From Pseudomonas arsenicoxydans (GTDB taxonomy: Bacteria; Pseudomonadota; Gammaproteobacteria; Pseudomonadales; Pseudomonadaceae), in NCBI RefSeq assembly GCF_006438915.1, contig NZ_RCZE01000003.1, positions 377,070-441,069 of the forward strand: a stretch of DNA of 64,000 nt. Direction: 5' to 3'. The notes below the pieces were generated by a model that had not been told where the DNA came from, searched no databases, and worked only from the letters and a program-made list of their open reading frames with translations. Position numbers and translations under genes: made by a program. Positions 16,729 to 25,914 of this stretch are shown one piece after another (the stretch's first letter is position 1; every line of letters begins with the position of its first letter).

Positions 16729-19323
16729 TCAGACGGCGACTGCCGACTCTTCGAGGAAGTCCTGGGCGAAGCGTTGCAACACGCCGCCGGCTTCGTAGAT
16801 CGACACTTCTTCGGCGGTGTCGAGGCGGCACATCACCGGCACCTCGACGCGTTCGCCGTTCTTGCGATTGATCACCAGCGTCAGCTCGGCGCGCGGTGTG
16901 CGCTCGCCGATCACGTCGTAGGTTTCGCTGCCGTCGATGGCCAGGGTGTGGCGGTTGGTGCCGGCCTTGAATTCCAGCGGCAACACGCCCATGCCCACCA
17001 GGTTGGTGCGGTGAATGCGCTCGAAACCTTCAGCGGCAATCGCTTCTACACCGGCCAGGCGCACGCCTTTGGCCGCCCAGTCGCGGGACGATCCCTGACC
17101 GTAGTCGGCGCCGGCAATGATGATCAGCGGCTGCTTGCGTTCCATGTAGGTTTCAATGGCTTCCCACATACGCATGACCTGGCCTTCCGGCTCGACACGC
17201 GCCAGCGAACCTTGTTTGACTTTGCCGTTTTCCAGAACCATTTCGTTGAACAGTTTCGGGTTGGCGAAGGTCGCGCGCTGCGCAGTCAGGTGGTCACCAC
17301 GGTGAGTCGCGTAAGAGTTGAAGTCCTCTTCCGGCAGGCCCATTTTCGCCAGGTATTCGCCGGCGGCGCTGTCGAGCATGATCGCGTTCGACGGCGACAG
17401 GTGATCGGTGGTGATGTTGTCCGGCAGCACCGCCAATGGGCGCATGCCCTTGAGCGGACGTGCGCCGGCCAACGCGCCTTCCCAGTACGGAGGACGGCGG
17501 ATGTAGGTGCTCATCTCGCGCCAGTCGTACAGCGGCGTCACTTTCGGGCCGGTGTCTTCGTGGATGGCGAACATCGGGATGTAGACCTGACGGAACTGCT
17601 CCGGCTTCACCGAGGCCTTGACCACGGCGTCGATTTCTTCGTCGCTCGGCCAGATGTCTTTCAGGCGAATTTCCTTGCCATCGACCACGGCCAGCACATC
17701 TTTTTCGATGTCGAAACGGATGGTCCCGGCGATGGCGTAAGCGACCACCAGTGGCGGCGAAGCGAGGAACGCTTGCTTGGCGTACGGGTGGATCCGGCCG
17801 TCAAAGTTGCGGTTGCCGGACAGTACAGCGGTGGCGTACAGGTCGCGGTCGATGATCTCTTGCTGGATCACCGGGTCCAGTGCGCCGGACATGCCGTTGC
17901 AGGTGGTGCAGGCGAAGGCGACGACGCCAAAACCGAGCTGTTCCAGTTCGTCGGTCAGACCGGCTTCATCCAGGTACAGCGCGACGGTTTTCGAACCCGG
18001 TGCCAGTGACGATTTGACCCATGGCTTGCGGGTCAAACCGAGCTTGTTGGCGTTGCGCGCCAGCAGGCCGGCAGCGATCACGTTGCGCGGGTTGCTGGTG
18101 TTGGTGCAACTGGTGATGGCGGCGATGATCACAGCGCCATCCGGCATTTGGCCAGGCACATCGTCCCACTGGCCGGAGATGCCTTTGGCAGCCAGGTCCG
18201 AGGTCGCGACACGGGCGTGCGGGTTGCTCGGGCCGGCCATATTGCGCACGACCGAGGACAGGTCGAAGGTCAAGCCGCGCTCGTATTGCGCGCCCTTCAG
18301 GCTGTCGGCCCACAGGCCGGTGGTCTTGGCGTAGTGCTCGACCAGTTGCACCTGATCGTCTTCACGGCCGGTGAGCTTGAGGTAGTCGATGGTCTGCTGG
18401 TCGATGTAGAACATCGCCGCGGTGGCGCCGTATTCCGGGGCCATGTTGGAGATGGTTGCGCGGTCGCCGAGGGTCAGCGCCGCGGCGCCTTCACCGAAGA
18501 ATTCCAGCCATGCGCCCACGACTTTTTGCTGGCGCAGGAACTCGGTCAGCGCCAGCACCATGTCGGTGGCGGTGATGCCCGGTTGCAGCTTGCCGGTCAG
18601 TTCGACGCCGACGCTTTCTGGCAGACGCATCCAGGACGCACGGCCGAGCATCACGCTCTCGGCTTCGAGACCACCGACGCCGATGGCGATCACGCCCAGT
18701 GCATCGACGTGCGGGGTGTGGCTGTCGGTGCCGACGCAGGTGTCGGGGAACGCCACGCCGTCACGTACCTGGATCACCGGAGACATTTTCTCCAGGTTGA
18801 TCTGGTGCATGATGCCGTTGCCTGGCGGGATCACGTCGACGTTCTTGAACGCCTTCTTGGTCCAATTGATGAAGTGGAAGCGGTCTTCGTTGCGACGGTC
18901 TTCGATGGCGCGGTTTTTCTCGAACGCCTCCGGATCAAAACCACCGCGCTCGACGGCCAGGGAGTGGTCGACGATCAATTGCGTCGGCACCACCGGGTTC
19001 ACTTGCGCAGGATCACCACCTTGCAGGGCGATGGCGTCACGCAGACCGGCGAGGTCGACCAGTGCGGTTTGGCCGAGAATGTCGTGGCACACCACGCGGG
19101 CCGGGAACCAAGGGAAATCGAGGTCGCGTTTGCGTTCGATGAATTGCTTCAGGGATTCGGTGAGCGTGGCCGGGTCGCAGCGACGCACAAGGTTTTCCGC
19201 CAGCACGCGGGACGTGTACGGCAGGGTGTCGTAGGCGCCAGGTTGAATGGCTTCGACAGCCGCACGGACGTCGAAGTAATCCAGATGGCTGCCGGGCAGC
19301 TGTTTGCGAAATTCTGTGTTCAT
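16729..19323 (-). CDS. acnD: Fe/S-dependent 2-methylisocitrate/2-methylcitrate dehydratase AcnD
   Basis: An 864-residue aconitase-superfamily enzyme that converts 2-methylcitrate to 2-methyl-trans-aconitate. The three [4Fe-4S] cysteine ligands are visible at C406 (SCTNTSNPRNV) and C472/C475 (ACTTCNGMSGALDP). The C-terminal swivel domain contains GADYGQGSSRDWAAKGV and RTNLVGMGVLPLEF. The ATG at 19323 (MNTEFRKQLPG) is preferred over a GTG six codons earlier. Together with prpF it marks the acnD-prpF variant of the 2-methylcitrate cycle. Confidence 0.95.
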   Translation of the reverse strand: MNTEFRKQLPGSHLDYFDVRAAVEAIQPGAYDTLPYTSRVLAENLVRRCDPATLTESLKQFIERKRDLDFPWFPARVVCHDILGQTALVDLAGLRDAIALQGGDPAQVNPVVPTQLIVDHSLAVERGGFDPEAFEKNRAIEDRRNEDRFHFINWTKKAFKNVDVIPPGNGIMHQINLEKMSPVIQVRDGVAFPDTCVGTDSHTPHVDALGVIAIGVGGLEAESVMLGRASWMRLPESVGVELTGKLQPGITATDMVLALTEFLRQQKVVGAWLEFFGEGAAALTLGDRATISNMAPEYGATAAMFYIDQQTIDYLKLTGREDDQVQLVEHYAKTTGLWADSLKGAQYERGLTFDLSSVVRNMAGPSNPHARVATSDLAAKGISGQWDDVPGQMPDGAVIIAAITSCTNTSNPRNVIAAGLLARNANKLGLTRKPWVKSSLAPGSKTVALYLDEAGLTDELEQLGFGVVAFACTTCNGMSGALDPVIQQEIIDRDLYATAVLSGNRNFDGRIHPYAKQAFLASPPLVVAYAIAGTIRFDIEKDVLAVVDGKEIRLKDIWPSDEEIDAVVKASVKPEQFRQVYIPMFAIHEDTGPKVTPLYDWREMSTYIRRPPYWEGALAGARPLKGMRPLAVLPDNITTDHLSPSNAIMLDSAAGEYLAKMGLPEEDFNSYATHRGDHLTAQRATFANPKLFNEMVLENGKVKQGSLARVEPEGQVMRMWEAIETYMERKQPLIIIAGADYGQGSSRDWAAKGVRLAGVEAIAAEGFERIHRTNLVGMGVLPLEFKAGTNRHTLAIDGSETYDVIGERTPRAELTLVINRKNGERVEVPVMCRLDTAEEVSIYEAGGVLQRFAQDFLEESAVAV

Positions 19324-19395
19324 CGTCAGGACTCGGGTCACGGTAAATACAAAGGGTGGGGCCTGGCACCGGGCTTGAACTGAAACCGGATCAAA

Positions 19396-19485
19396 TGTGG
19401 GAGCGGGCTTGCTCGCGAAAGCGGTGTATCAGTCGACATCAATGTTGAATGTCAGTCCGTCTTCGCGAGCAAGCCCGCTCCCACA
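19396..19485. repeat. REP pair (family A)
   Basis: Nearly perfect facing arms TGTGGGAGCGGGCTTGCTCG and GCGAGCAAGCCCGCTCCCAC with a spacer nearly identical to the element at 15351-15455. It lies between prpC and acnD, inside a putative operon. Confidence 0.9.
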
Positions 19486-19530
19486 CTGGTTTCCGGTTCG
19501 TTCAGCGACCAGTGTGGTAGCCCCCACCAT

Positions 19531-20658
19531 TCAGCGTTGTTCGATTGGCACGAACTTGCGCTGTTCAACGCCGACGTACTCGGCGCTCGGGCGGATGATG
19601 CGGTTGTTGGCGCGTTGTTCGAACACGTGGGCGGCCCAGCCGGTCAGGCGCGAGCAGACGAAAATCGGTGTGAACAACTTGGTCGGGATGCCCATGAAGT
19701 GGTACGCCGAGGCATGGTAGAAGTCGGCGTTCGGGAACAGTTTCTTTTGTTCCCACATGGTCTTGTCGATGGCTTCGGAAACCGCGAACAACACCTTGTC
19801 GCCCACTTCGTCAGCGAGTTTTTTCGACCAGCCCTTGATCACTTCGTTGCGCGGATCGTTGTCTTTGTAGATCGCGTGACCGAAGCCCATGATCTTGTCT
19901 TTGCGCTCGAGCATGCCGAGGGTGCCTTCGATCGCCGCTTCCGGCGAGCTGAAGCGTTCGATCATTTCCATCGCCGCTTCGTTGGCGCCGCCGTGCAGTG
20001 GACCGCGCAGCGAACCGATGGCAGCCGTGATGCAGGAGAACAGATCCGACAGCGTGGAGGCGCACACACGTGCGGTGAAGGTCGACGCGTTGAACTCGTG
20101 CTCTGCGTAGAGGATCAGCGAAACGTTCATCACCTTGACGTGCAACTCGCTCGGCTTCTCGCCGTGCAGCAGGTGCAGGAAATGACCACCGATGGATGGC
20201 TCGTCAGTCACGCAGTCGATGCGCTTGCCGTCGTGGCTGAAGCGATACCAGTAGGTCATGATCGCCGGGAACGCGGCCAGCAGACGGTCGGTTTTGTCGT
20301 GCTGCTCGGAGAAGTTGTTCTCAGGTTCCAGGTTGCCCAGGAACGAGCAGCCAGTACGCATCACGTCCATCGGGTGGGCGTCGGCGGGAATGCGTTCCAG
20401 CACTTCTTTCAAGGCTTGCGGCAGGTCACGCAGCTTGCTCAGTTTGCTGACGTAGGCGGCCAGTTGCGCTTTGCTCGGCAGTTCGCCGTACAGCAGCAGG
20501 TAGGCGACTTCTTCGAACTGCGCGTCAGCCGCCAGTTCGCGAACGTCGTAGCCACGATAGGTCAGGCCTGCGCCCGATTGACCCACGGTGGACAGTGCGG
20601 TTTGCCCGGCAACCTGACCACGGAGCCCGGCGCCACTGAGTACTTTTGCTTCGGCCAT
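19531..20658 (-). CDS. prpC: 2-methylcitrate synthase
   Basis: A 375-residue citrate-synthase family enzyme that condenses propionyl-CoA with oxaloacetate. Seen: GLTYRGYDVRELA near residue 30, HEFNASTFTARVCASTLSD (catalytic His region) and MGFGHAIYKDNDPR with a second catalytic histidine. The size fits PrpC; the operon context separates it from GltA. GGAGG lies 6 bases before the ATG. It follows prpB by 42 bases. Confidence 0.96.
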   Translation of the reverse strand: MAEAKVLSGAGLRGQVAGQTALSTVGQSGAGLTYRGYDVRELAADAQFEEVAYLLLYGELPSKAQLAAYVSKLSKLRDLPQALKEVLERIPADAHPMDVMRTGCSFLGNLEPENNFSEQHDKTDRLLAAFPAIMTYWYRFSHDGKRIDCVTDEPSIGGHFLHLLHGEKPSELHVKVMNVSLILYAEHEFNASTFTARVCASTLSDLFSCITAAIGSLRGPLHGGANEAAMEMIERFSSPEAAIEGTLGMLERKDKIMGFGHAIYKDNDPRNEVIKGWSKKLADEVGDKVLFAVSEAIDKTMWEQKKLFPNADFYHASAYHFMGIPTKLFTPIFVCSRLTGWAAHVFEQRANNRIIRPSAEYVGVEQRKFVPIEQR

Positions 20659-20700
20659 TTCTGCCTCCAGTTTCTTGAATTTATTAGGGAGTTATTCGAC

Positions 20701-21591
20701 TTACTTCTTCGCGGCGAACAACGCATCGAGCTTCTGCTCGAAGGTGTGGTAGTCGATGCGATCGTAAAGCTCCATGCGGGTCTGCATGGTGTCGATGACG
20801 TTCTGTTGCGTGCCGTCGCGGCGGATGGCGGTGTAGACGTTTTCCGCGGCTTTGTTCATCGCGCGGAAGGCGGACAGCGGGTACAGCACCAGCGATACAT
20901 CGGCAGCGGCGAGCTGCTCGGTGGTGTACAGCGGCGTTGCGCCGAATTCGGTGATGTTGGCCAGGATCGGCGCTTTCACGCGGTTGGCGAACAGCTTGTA
21001 CATGTCCAGTTCGGTGATGGCTTCCGGGAAGATCATGTCGGCGCCGGCCTCGATGCACGCCGCTGCGCGATCCAGAGCAGATTCCAGACCTTCGACCGCC
21101 AGGGCATCGGTACGCGCCATGATCACGAAGCTGTCATCGGTACGCGCATCCACGGCCGCTTTAATGCGGTCGACCATTTCCTGCAGCGAGACGATTTCTT
21201 TGTTCGGACGGTGGCCGCAACGCTTGGCGCCGACCTGGTCTTCGATGTGAACGGCGGCAGCGCCGAACTTGATCATCGATTTCACGGTACGGGCGACGTT
21301 GAACGCCGAGGAACCGAAACCGGTGTCCACGTCCACCAGCAGCGGCAGGTCGCAGACGTCGGTGATGCGACGCACGTCGGTCAGCACGTCATCCAGGCCC
21401 GTAATGCCCAGGTCCGGCACGCCGAGGGAGCCCGCGGCCACACCGCCACCGGACAGGTAAATCGCCTTGAAACCGGCGCGCTTGGCCAGCAACGCGTGGT
21501 TGGCGTTGATCGCGCCGACCACTTGCAATGGATGCTCGCTGGCGACCGCATCGCGGAAACGCTGGCCTGGAGTGCTCTTGTTCAAACTCAT
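20701..21591 (-). CDS. prpB: 2-methylisocitrate lyase
   Basis: A 296-residue isocitrate-lyase family TIM barrel that splits 2-methylisocitrate to pyruvate and succinate. Seen: [20 protein letters not shown] near the N-terminus, [19 protein letters not shown] (Mg2+ site) and the active-site loop [14 protein letters not shown]. The ATG overlaps the regulator stop (ATGA), so translation of the first enzyme is coupled to the regulator. GAGGTG precedes it. Confidence 0.97.
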   Translation of the reverse strand: MSLNKSTPGQRFRDAVASEHPLQVVGAINANHALLAKRAGFKAIYLSGGGVAAGSLGVPDLGITGLDDVLTDVRRITDVCDLPLLVDVDTGFGSSAFNVARTVKSMIKFGAAAVHIEDQVGAKRCGHRPNKEIVSLQEMVDRIKAAVDARTDDSFVIMARTDALAVEGLESALDRAAACIEAGADMIFPEAITELDMYKLFANRVKAPILANITEFGATPLYTTEQLAAADVSLVLYPLSAFRAMNKAAENVYTAIRRDGTQQNVIDTMQTRMELYDRIDYHTFEQKLDALFAAKK

Positions 21592-22307
21592 GACTCACCT
21601 CGTTTGGCTGTCGGGTTGGCGCCGTCCTGGTAATGACGGGCGATATTGCGTTTGGAGGCGCCGATGTGGCGGCGCATCAACAACTCGGCCAACTCACCGT
21701 CACGGTCGGCGATGGCATCGAGAATTCGGTGGTGCTCGGCAAATGCCTGGTGCGGGCGATTAGGTACGGTTGAGAACTGGATGCGGTACATGCGCACCAG
21801 TTGATACAGCTCGCCGCAGAGCATTTGCGTCAGGGTGCGGTTACCGCTGCCCTGGATAATCCGGTAGTGGAAGTCGAAATCGCCTTCCTGCTGGTAGTAA
21901 CCTCGCCCGGCCTGAAACGCTTCGTCACGCTCGTGGGTTTCGAGGACGCGGCGCAGCTCGTCGATTTCTTCGAGCGTCATGCGCTCGGCGGCGAGGCGGC
22001 AGGCCATGCCTTCAAGGGATTCACGGATCTCGTAGAGTTCCAGCAACTCGGCATGATTGAGCGAAACCACCCGTGCCCCGACATGCGGCACACGCACCAG
22101 CAGACGCTGGCCTTCCAGGCGGTGGATCGCCTCACGTAGCGGACCGCGGCTGATGCCATAGGTGCGCGCCAGCTCTGGCTCGGAGATCTTGCTGCCCGGG
22201 GCGATCTCGCCCTTGACGATGGCCGCTTGAATGCGCCGGAAGACGTTTTCGGAAAGTGTCTCCGAATCGTCTTGGGGAGTGAGCGGGGGATCCAGTTGAT
22301 CCAGCAT
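21588..22307 (-). CDS. GntR family (FCD domain) regulator of the prp operon
   Basis: About 239 residues. The winged helix-turn-helix is at about 20-90 ([20 protein letters not shown], then [13 protein letters not shown]) and an FCD ligand-binding domain follows (about 95-225; [17 protein letters not shown] carries a metal-binding Asp/His pattern). It is the first gene of the propionate operon and overlaps prpB by 4 bases, so it probably regulates itself and the operon in response to a methylcitrate-cycle intermediate. The ATG at 22307 (MLDQLDPPL) follows AAGGTG. A candidate operator overlaps its ribosome site. Confidence 0.9.
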   Translation of the reverse strand: MLDQLDPPLTPQDDSETLSENVFRRIQAAIVKGEIAPGSKISEPELARTYGISRGPLREAIHRLEGQRLLVRVPHVGARVVSLNHAELLELYEIRESLEGMACRLAAERMTLEEIDELRRVLETHERDEAFQAGRGYYQQEGDFDFHYRIIQGSGNRTLTQMLCGELYQLVRMYRIQFSTVPNRPHQAFAEHHRILDAIADRDGELAELLMRRHIGASKRNIARHYQDGANPTAKRGES

Positions 22308-22319
22308 ATTGTCGACACC
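22308..22319 (-). promoter_or_regulatory. Candidate GntR operator, start-proximal half-palindrome
   Basis: ATTGTCGACACC directly before the regulator ATG repeats 10 of 12 bases of the perfect palindrome at 22381-22392. Its position over the translation start suggests autoregulation (inference). Confidence 0.5.
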
Positions 22320-22380
22320 TTGAAAGCTGATGCGGCAAAAACTAGCGAAAACAGGCCGCGCAGTCAAAGGTTAATTCGAT

Positions 22381-22392
22381 ATTGTCGACAAT
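22381..22392. promoter_or_regulatory. Candidate GntR operator ATTGTCGACAAT
   Basis: A perfect 12-base palindrome 74 bases upstream of the regulator start. The TTGTCGACAA core matches the kind of site bound by FadR/FCD-subfamily GntR proteins. A second copy lies at 22308-22319. Confidence 0.65.
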
Positions 22393-22476
22393 CGTCTAAT
22401 AACCCGCCGCACCATAACAAAGCAGCACAGTGGTTTATAGCCGCCCGCCAGCGCTGGCGCCAGCAAACCACCGTGC

Positions 22477-22525
22477 TAGAATGCCGCCCGCATTTGTTTG
22501 TGACATCTGCACTGTTTGTCACAAA
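22477..22525 (+). promoter_or_regulatory. Putative promoter and inverted repeat before the retropepsin-ligase operon
   Basis: TAGAAT at 22477-22482, preceded by TGC, resembles an extended -10 box. Fourteen bases later TTTGTGACA (22497-22505) and TGTCACAAA (22517-22525) form a perfect 9-base inverted repeat with an 11-base spacer. It would lie in the 5' leader of the operon and could be an operator or an mRNA hairpin. Confidence 0.45.
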
Positions 22526-22604
22526 TAGCTGATAGGCATACGAGGGAGCTTGCGCAGCAATGCCAGGGCCTTGAATCGACGTACGGACCGCTGCGCCAGG
22601 ATTT

Positions 22605-23141
22605 ATGAGACTCAAGCCCTTCCCGACCTTCCTTTATCTACTGTGTCTGCCCGGTTTTGCCGCGGCGGGGGAAAAGACGGTGTACGGCCTCAACGAGTAC
22701 GCCTCCCTGGATGGCATCGACCTTGAAGTCGCGGCCAAGCTCGACACCGGGGCGAAGACCGCCTCACTGAGTGCCCGCGACATCAAACGCTTCAAGCGCA
22801 ACGGCGAGTCCTGGGTGCGCTTTTACCTGGCCATCGACGCCGCCCATTCGCACCCGATCGAACGGCCACTGGCCCGCGTCAGCAAGATCAAACGCCGGGC
22901 CGGTGACTACGACCCGGAAGAAGGCAAGAAGTACACGGCCCGCCCGGTGATCGAACTGGACATCTGCATGGGTTCGGCATTACGCAGCATCGAAGTGAAC
23001 CTGACCGACCGCAGCGCCTTCCAATATCCGCTGTTGATCGGCTCCGAAGCGCTCAAGCGCTTCGATGCGCTGGTCGACCCCAGTCTTAAATACGCTGCTG
23101 GCAAACCCGCCTGCGCCACCGACGTACATACCGCAGAGTAA
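22605..23141 (+). CDS. Retropepsin-like aspartic peptidase (RimK-associated 'ATP-dependent zinc protease' family)
   Basis: A 178-residue exported protein: residues 1-21 look like a signal peptide (FLYLLCLPGFAAAGE). The mature part has the retropepsin-type motif AKLDTGAKTASLSA (DTGA active site near residue 47) and ITGR-like FQYPLLIGSEALKRF. The family (PF05618) is usually encoded with RimK-like ligases. It is the first of three tightly spaced genes, 5 bases before the next, and probably acts in the periplasm. It belongs to the group some databases call RloA. Substrate unknown. Confidence 0.85.
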   Translation: MRLKPFPTFLYLLCLPGFAAAGEKTVYGLNEYASLDGIDLEVAAKLDTGAKTASLSARDIKRFKRNGESWVRFYLAIDAAHSHPIERPLARVSKIKRRAGDYDPEEGKKYTARPVIELDICMGSALRSIEVNLTDRSAFQYPLLIGSEALKRFDALVDPSLKYAAGKPACATDVHTAE

Positions 23142-23146
23142 TTCCA

Positions 23147-24682
23147 ATGCGCTCTCTTAACCTCCATCTGAAAATGCTGATCGCCATCTTGGTGGTGCTG
23201 GGCATTTCAGTTACGGCCTATCAGATCTTCGTGCTCGGGATTCCCGTGACCGAAGACGCCACCGACGACTTGTGGAACATCGACGCCAAGGTCGAGTTCG
23301 TCGCCAGTGCCAAGGACCCGGTCAAGATCCAGATGTTCGTGCCGCCGCTGAGCCGCGACTTCGTCAGCCTCAACGAGAGCTTCATCTCCAATAACTACGG
23401 CGTGGCGGTGAACCGGGTTGACGGCAACCGCAAGGTCACCTGGTCGGCGCGCCGGGCCAAGGGCAACCAAACCCTTTATTACCGCCTGGTGCTGACCAAG
23501 CGTTACTCCGGTGAAAAATCCAAGGTCAAGGGCCCGACCTTCCGCGACAGCATCGCCGTCGAAGGCCCGGAAAAAATCGCTGCCGAAGCCCTGCTCGCGC
23601 CGATCCGCCAACACTCTGCCGACGTTGAAACCTTCGTCGGCGAAGCGATCAAGCGGGTCAACAACCTCAGTGACGACAATGTAAAGCTGCTACTGGGCGG
23701 CGATCCGTCCACCGCGAACAAAGCAAAAATCGTCGAGCTGGTCCTGTCCATCGCCCACGTGCCGGTAGAAAAGGTTCACACCATTCGTCTGGTGGCCGAC
23801 CAGCCACAACTGCCTGAACTGTGGCTGCGCAGCTTCAACGGCACTGACTGGCTGTACTTCAACCCGGAAACCGGCGAGCAAGGCCTGCCGACCGACCGTT
23901 TGCTGTGGTGGACCGGCGACGAAAACCTGATCACCGTCGATGGCGGCAAAAAAGCCAACGTGACCTTCAGCCTCAACAACAGCGAAATGAACGCCATTCG
24001 CCTGGCCAAGCTGACCGACGAAAACACCGACGCCAACTTCCTCGAATACTCGCTGTACGGCTTGCCGCTGCAGACCCAACAGACATTCATGATCATGGTG
24101 ATGATCCCGATTGGCGTGCTGGTGATCCTGATCCTGCGCAACCTGATCGGCATCCAGACCCTCGGCACCTTTACCCCGGTGCTGATCGCCCTGGCCTTCC
24201 GCGAAACCGGTCTCGGCTTCGGCATCGTGCTGTTCACGATCATCACCGCGCTGGGTCTGTCGCTGCGTTCCTACCTTGAACACCTGAAGCTGCAAATGCT
24301 GCCGAGGCTGTCTGTGGTACTGACGTTCGTGGTGGTGCTGATTGCGGCCATCAGCCTGTTCAGCCACAAACTTGGCCTGGAACGCGGGCTGTCCGTGGCG
24401 CTGTTCCCGATGGTGATTTTGACGATGACCATCGAACGCCTGTCGATTACCTGGGAAGAACGCGGTTCGGGCCATGCCATGAAAGTGGCGATCGGCACGC
24501 TGTTCGCTGCGTCCCTGGCGCACTTGATCATGACCGTGCCGGAGCTGGTGTACTTCGTGTTCACGTTCCCGGCGATCCTGCTGATCCTGGTGGGCTTCAT
24601 GCTGGCCATGGGTCGCTATCGCGGCTACCGCCTGACCGAACTGGTGCGCTTCAAGGCGTTCCTGAAAAAGGCTGACGCCTGA
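23147..24682 (+). CDS. rloB: Inactive transglutaminase / 7TM membrane protein (RloB-like)
   Basis: A 511-residue inner membrane protein. One N-terminal helix (about 8-28) is followed by a large periplasmic domain (about 30-305) of the inactive transglutaminase type, then about seven membrane helices (about 315-500; MIMVMIPIGVLVILILRNLI, then LGTFTPVLIALAFRETGLG). Proteins with this layout are encoded with alpha-L-glutamate-ligase-like proteins and have been linked to osmotic stress tolerance, from which I recall the name RloB. Its last base overlaps the next start (TGATG), so coupled translation is likely. Confidence 0.85.
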   Translation: MRSLNLHLKMLIAILVVLGISVTAYQIFVLGIPVTEDATDDLWNIDAKVEFVASAKDPVKIQMFVPPLSRDFVSLNESFISNNYGVAVNRVDGNRKVTWSARRAKGNQTLYYRLVLTKRYSGEKSKVKGPTFRDSIAVEGPEKIAAEALLAPIRQHSADVETFVGEAIKRVNNLSDDNVKLLLGGDPSTANKAKIVELVLSIAHVPVEKVHTIRLVADQPQLPELWLRSFNGTDWLYFNPETGEQGLPTDRLLWWTGDENLITVDGGKKANVTFSLNNSEMNAIRLAKLTDENTDANFLEYSLYGLPLQTQQTFMIMVMIPIGVLVILILRNLIGIQTLGTFTPVLIALAFRETGLGFGIVLFTIITALGLSLRSYLEHLKLQMLPRLSVVLTFVVVLIAAISLFSHKLGLERGLSVALFPMVILTMTIERLSITWEERGSGHAMKVAIGTLFAASLAHLIMTVPELVYFVFTFPAILLILVGFMLAMGRYRGYRLTELVRFKAFLKKADA

Positions 24683-25668
24683 TGTTCGGCTTCTGGAAGA
24701 CCTGGAAGGCCCTGGAAGCCCGGGGCATCATGGGCATCAACCGGCGTAACGCCGACTACGTGCTCAAGTACAACAAGCGCAGCCTGTACCCGATCGTCGA
24801 TGACAAGATCATCACCAAGGAACGCGCGATTGCCGCCGGCATTCATGTGCCGGAACTGTATGGCGTGATCTCCACCGAAAAAGAAATCGACAACCTCGAC
24901 GACATCATCGGCGAGCGCAACGACTTCGTGATCAAACCGGCCCAGGGCGCGGGTGGCGACGGCATCATTGTAGTTGCCGACCGGTTCGAGGGCCGCTATC
25001 GCACGGTGTCGGGTAAAATCCTCGCCCACGAAGAGCTTGAGCACCACATCTCCAGCATCCTCACCGGCCTGTATTCCCTCGGTGGTCATCGCGACCGCGC
25101 GCTGATCGAATACCGGGTGATCCCGGACCAGATCTTCAAGAGCATCAGCTATGAAGGCGTGCCGGACATTCGCATCATCGTGCTGATGGGCTACCCGGTG
25201 ATGGCCATGCTGCGCCTGCCAACCCGGCAATCCGGCGGCAAGGCCAACCTGCACCAGGGCGCCATCGGCGTCGGTGTCGACCTCGCGACCGGCGAGACAC
25301 TGCGCGGCACCTGGCTGAACAACATCATCACCAAACACCCGGACACCACCAACGCCGTCGATGGCGTGCAACTGCCCTACTGGGACGGTTTCATGAAACT
25401 CGCGGCCGGCTGTTATGAGCTGTGCGGGTTGGGTTATATCGGCGTTGATATGGTCCTGGACCAGGAAAAAGGCCCGTTGATCCTCGAGCTCAATGCCCGC
25501 CCTGGGTTGAACATCCAGATCGCCAACGATTGCGGGCTGACGTTGCGTACGCATGCGGTTGAAGCGCGACTGGAAGAATTGAAGGCTCGCGGGATTACCG
25601 AGACGGTGAAGGAGCGAGTGGAATTTGTTCAGGAGATGTTTGGGCATATTCCGGCGGTTGAGGGCTGA
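24682..25668 (+). CDS. rloC: Alpha-L-glutamate ligase-like ATP-grasp protein (RloC-like)
   Basis: A 328-residue RimK-like ATP-grasp enzyme. Seen: the ATP-binding loop FVIKPAQGAGGDGIIVV (about residues 88-104), a metal-binding C-terminal LELNARPGLNIQIAN, and GYIGVDMVLDQEKGPLILEL. The family joins an amino acid, often glutamate, to a carboxylate acceptor; the acceptor here is unknown. It is the third gene of the protease / inactive transglutaminase / ligase operon. Together they could build and trim a peptide-like modification at the cell envelope (inference). Confidence 0.87.
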   Translation: MFGFWKTWKALEARGIMGINRRNADYVLKYNKRSLYPIVDDKIITKERAIAAGIHVPELYGVISTEKEIDNLDDIIGERNDFVIKPAQGAGGDGIIVVADRFEGRYRTVSGKILAHEELEHHISSILTGLYSLGGHRDRALIEYRVIPDQIFKSISYEGVPDIRIIVLMGYPVMAMLRLPTRQSGGKANLHQGAIGVGVDLATGETLRGTWLNNIITKHPDTTNAVDGVQLPYWDGFMKLAAGCYELCGLGYIGVDMVLDQEKGPLILELNARPGLNIQIANDCGLTLRTHAVEARLEELKARGITETVKERVEFVQEMFGHIPAVEG

Positions 25669-25672
25669 TCCC

Positions 25673-25804
25673 TGTGGCGAGGGAGCTTGCTCCCGCTCGG
25701 CTGCGCAGCAGTCGTAAATCGGTTAATCGAATTTTCCTGACAAACCGAGTTGCCTGTTTTAGGGCTGCTTCGCAACCCAGCGGGAGCAAGCTCCCTCGCC
25801 ACAA
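25673..25804. repeat. REP pair (family B)
   Basis: Facing arms TGTGGCGAGGGAGCTTGCTC and GAGCAAGCTCCCTCGCCACA, about 95 bases apart. The spacer contains CTGCGCAGCAGTCG and the partner CGCAACCCAG. This family differs from the GGGCTTGCTCGCG family. Confidence 0.88.
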
Positions 25805-25914
25805 AGCCCTCGCCAGCCGTTACCAACCTGCCAATCCCCGACATCCCCTCTAGGAGCAAATCCTTCGGAGGACTACAATCGCCACCCCGCCTCGATGGCT
25901 GACCCGCCCCGCCC

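Noticed and set aside
19537..21633. 698-codon open frame antisense to prpC-prpB
   Set aside because: It runs across two well-supported genes and their gap, has no family motif, and its composition is that of a mirror frame.
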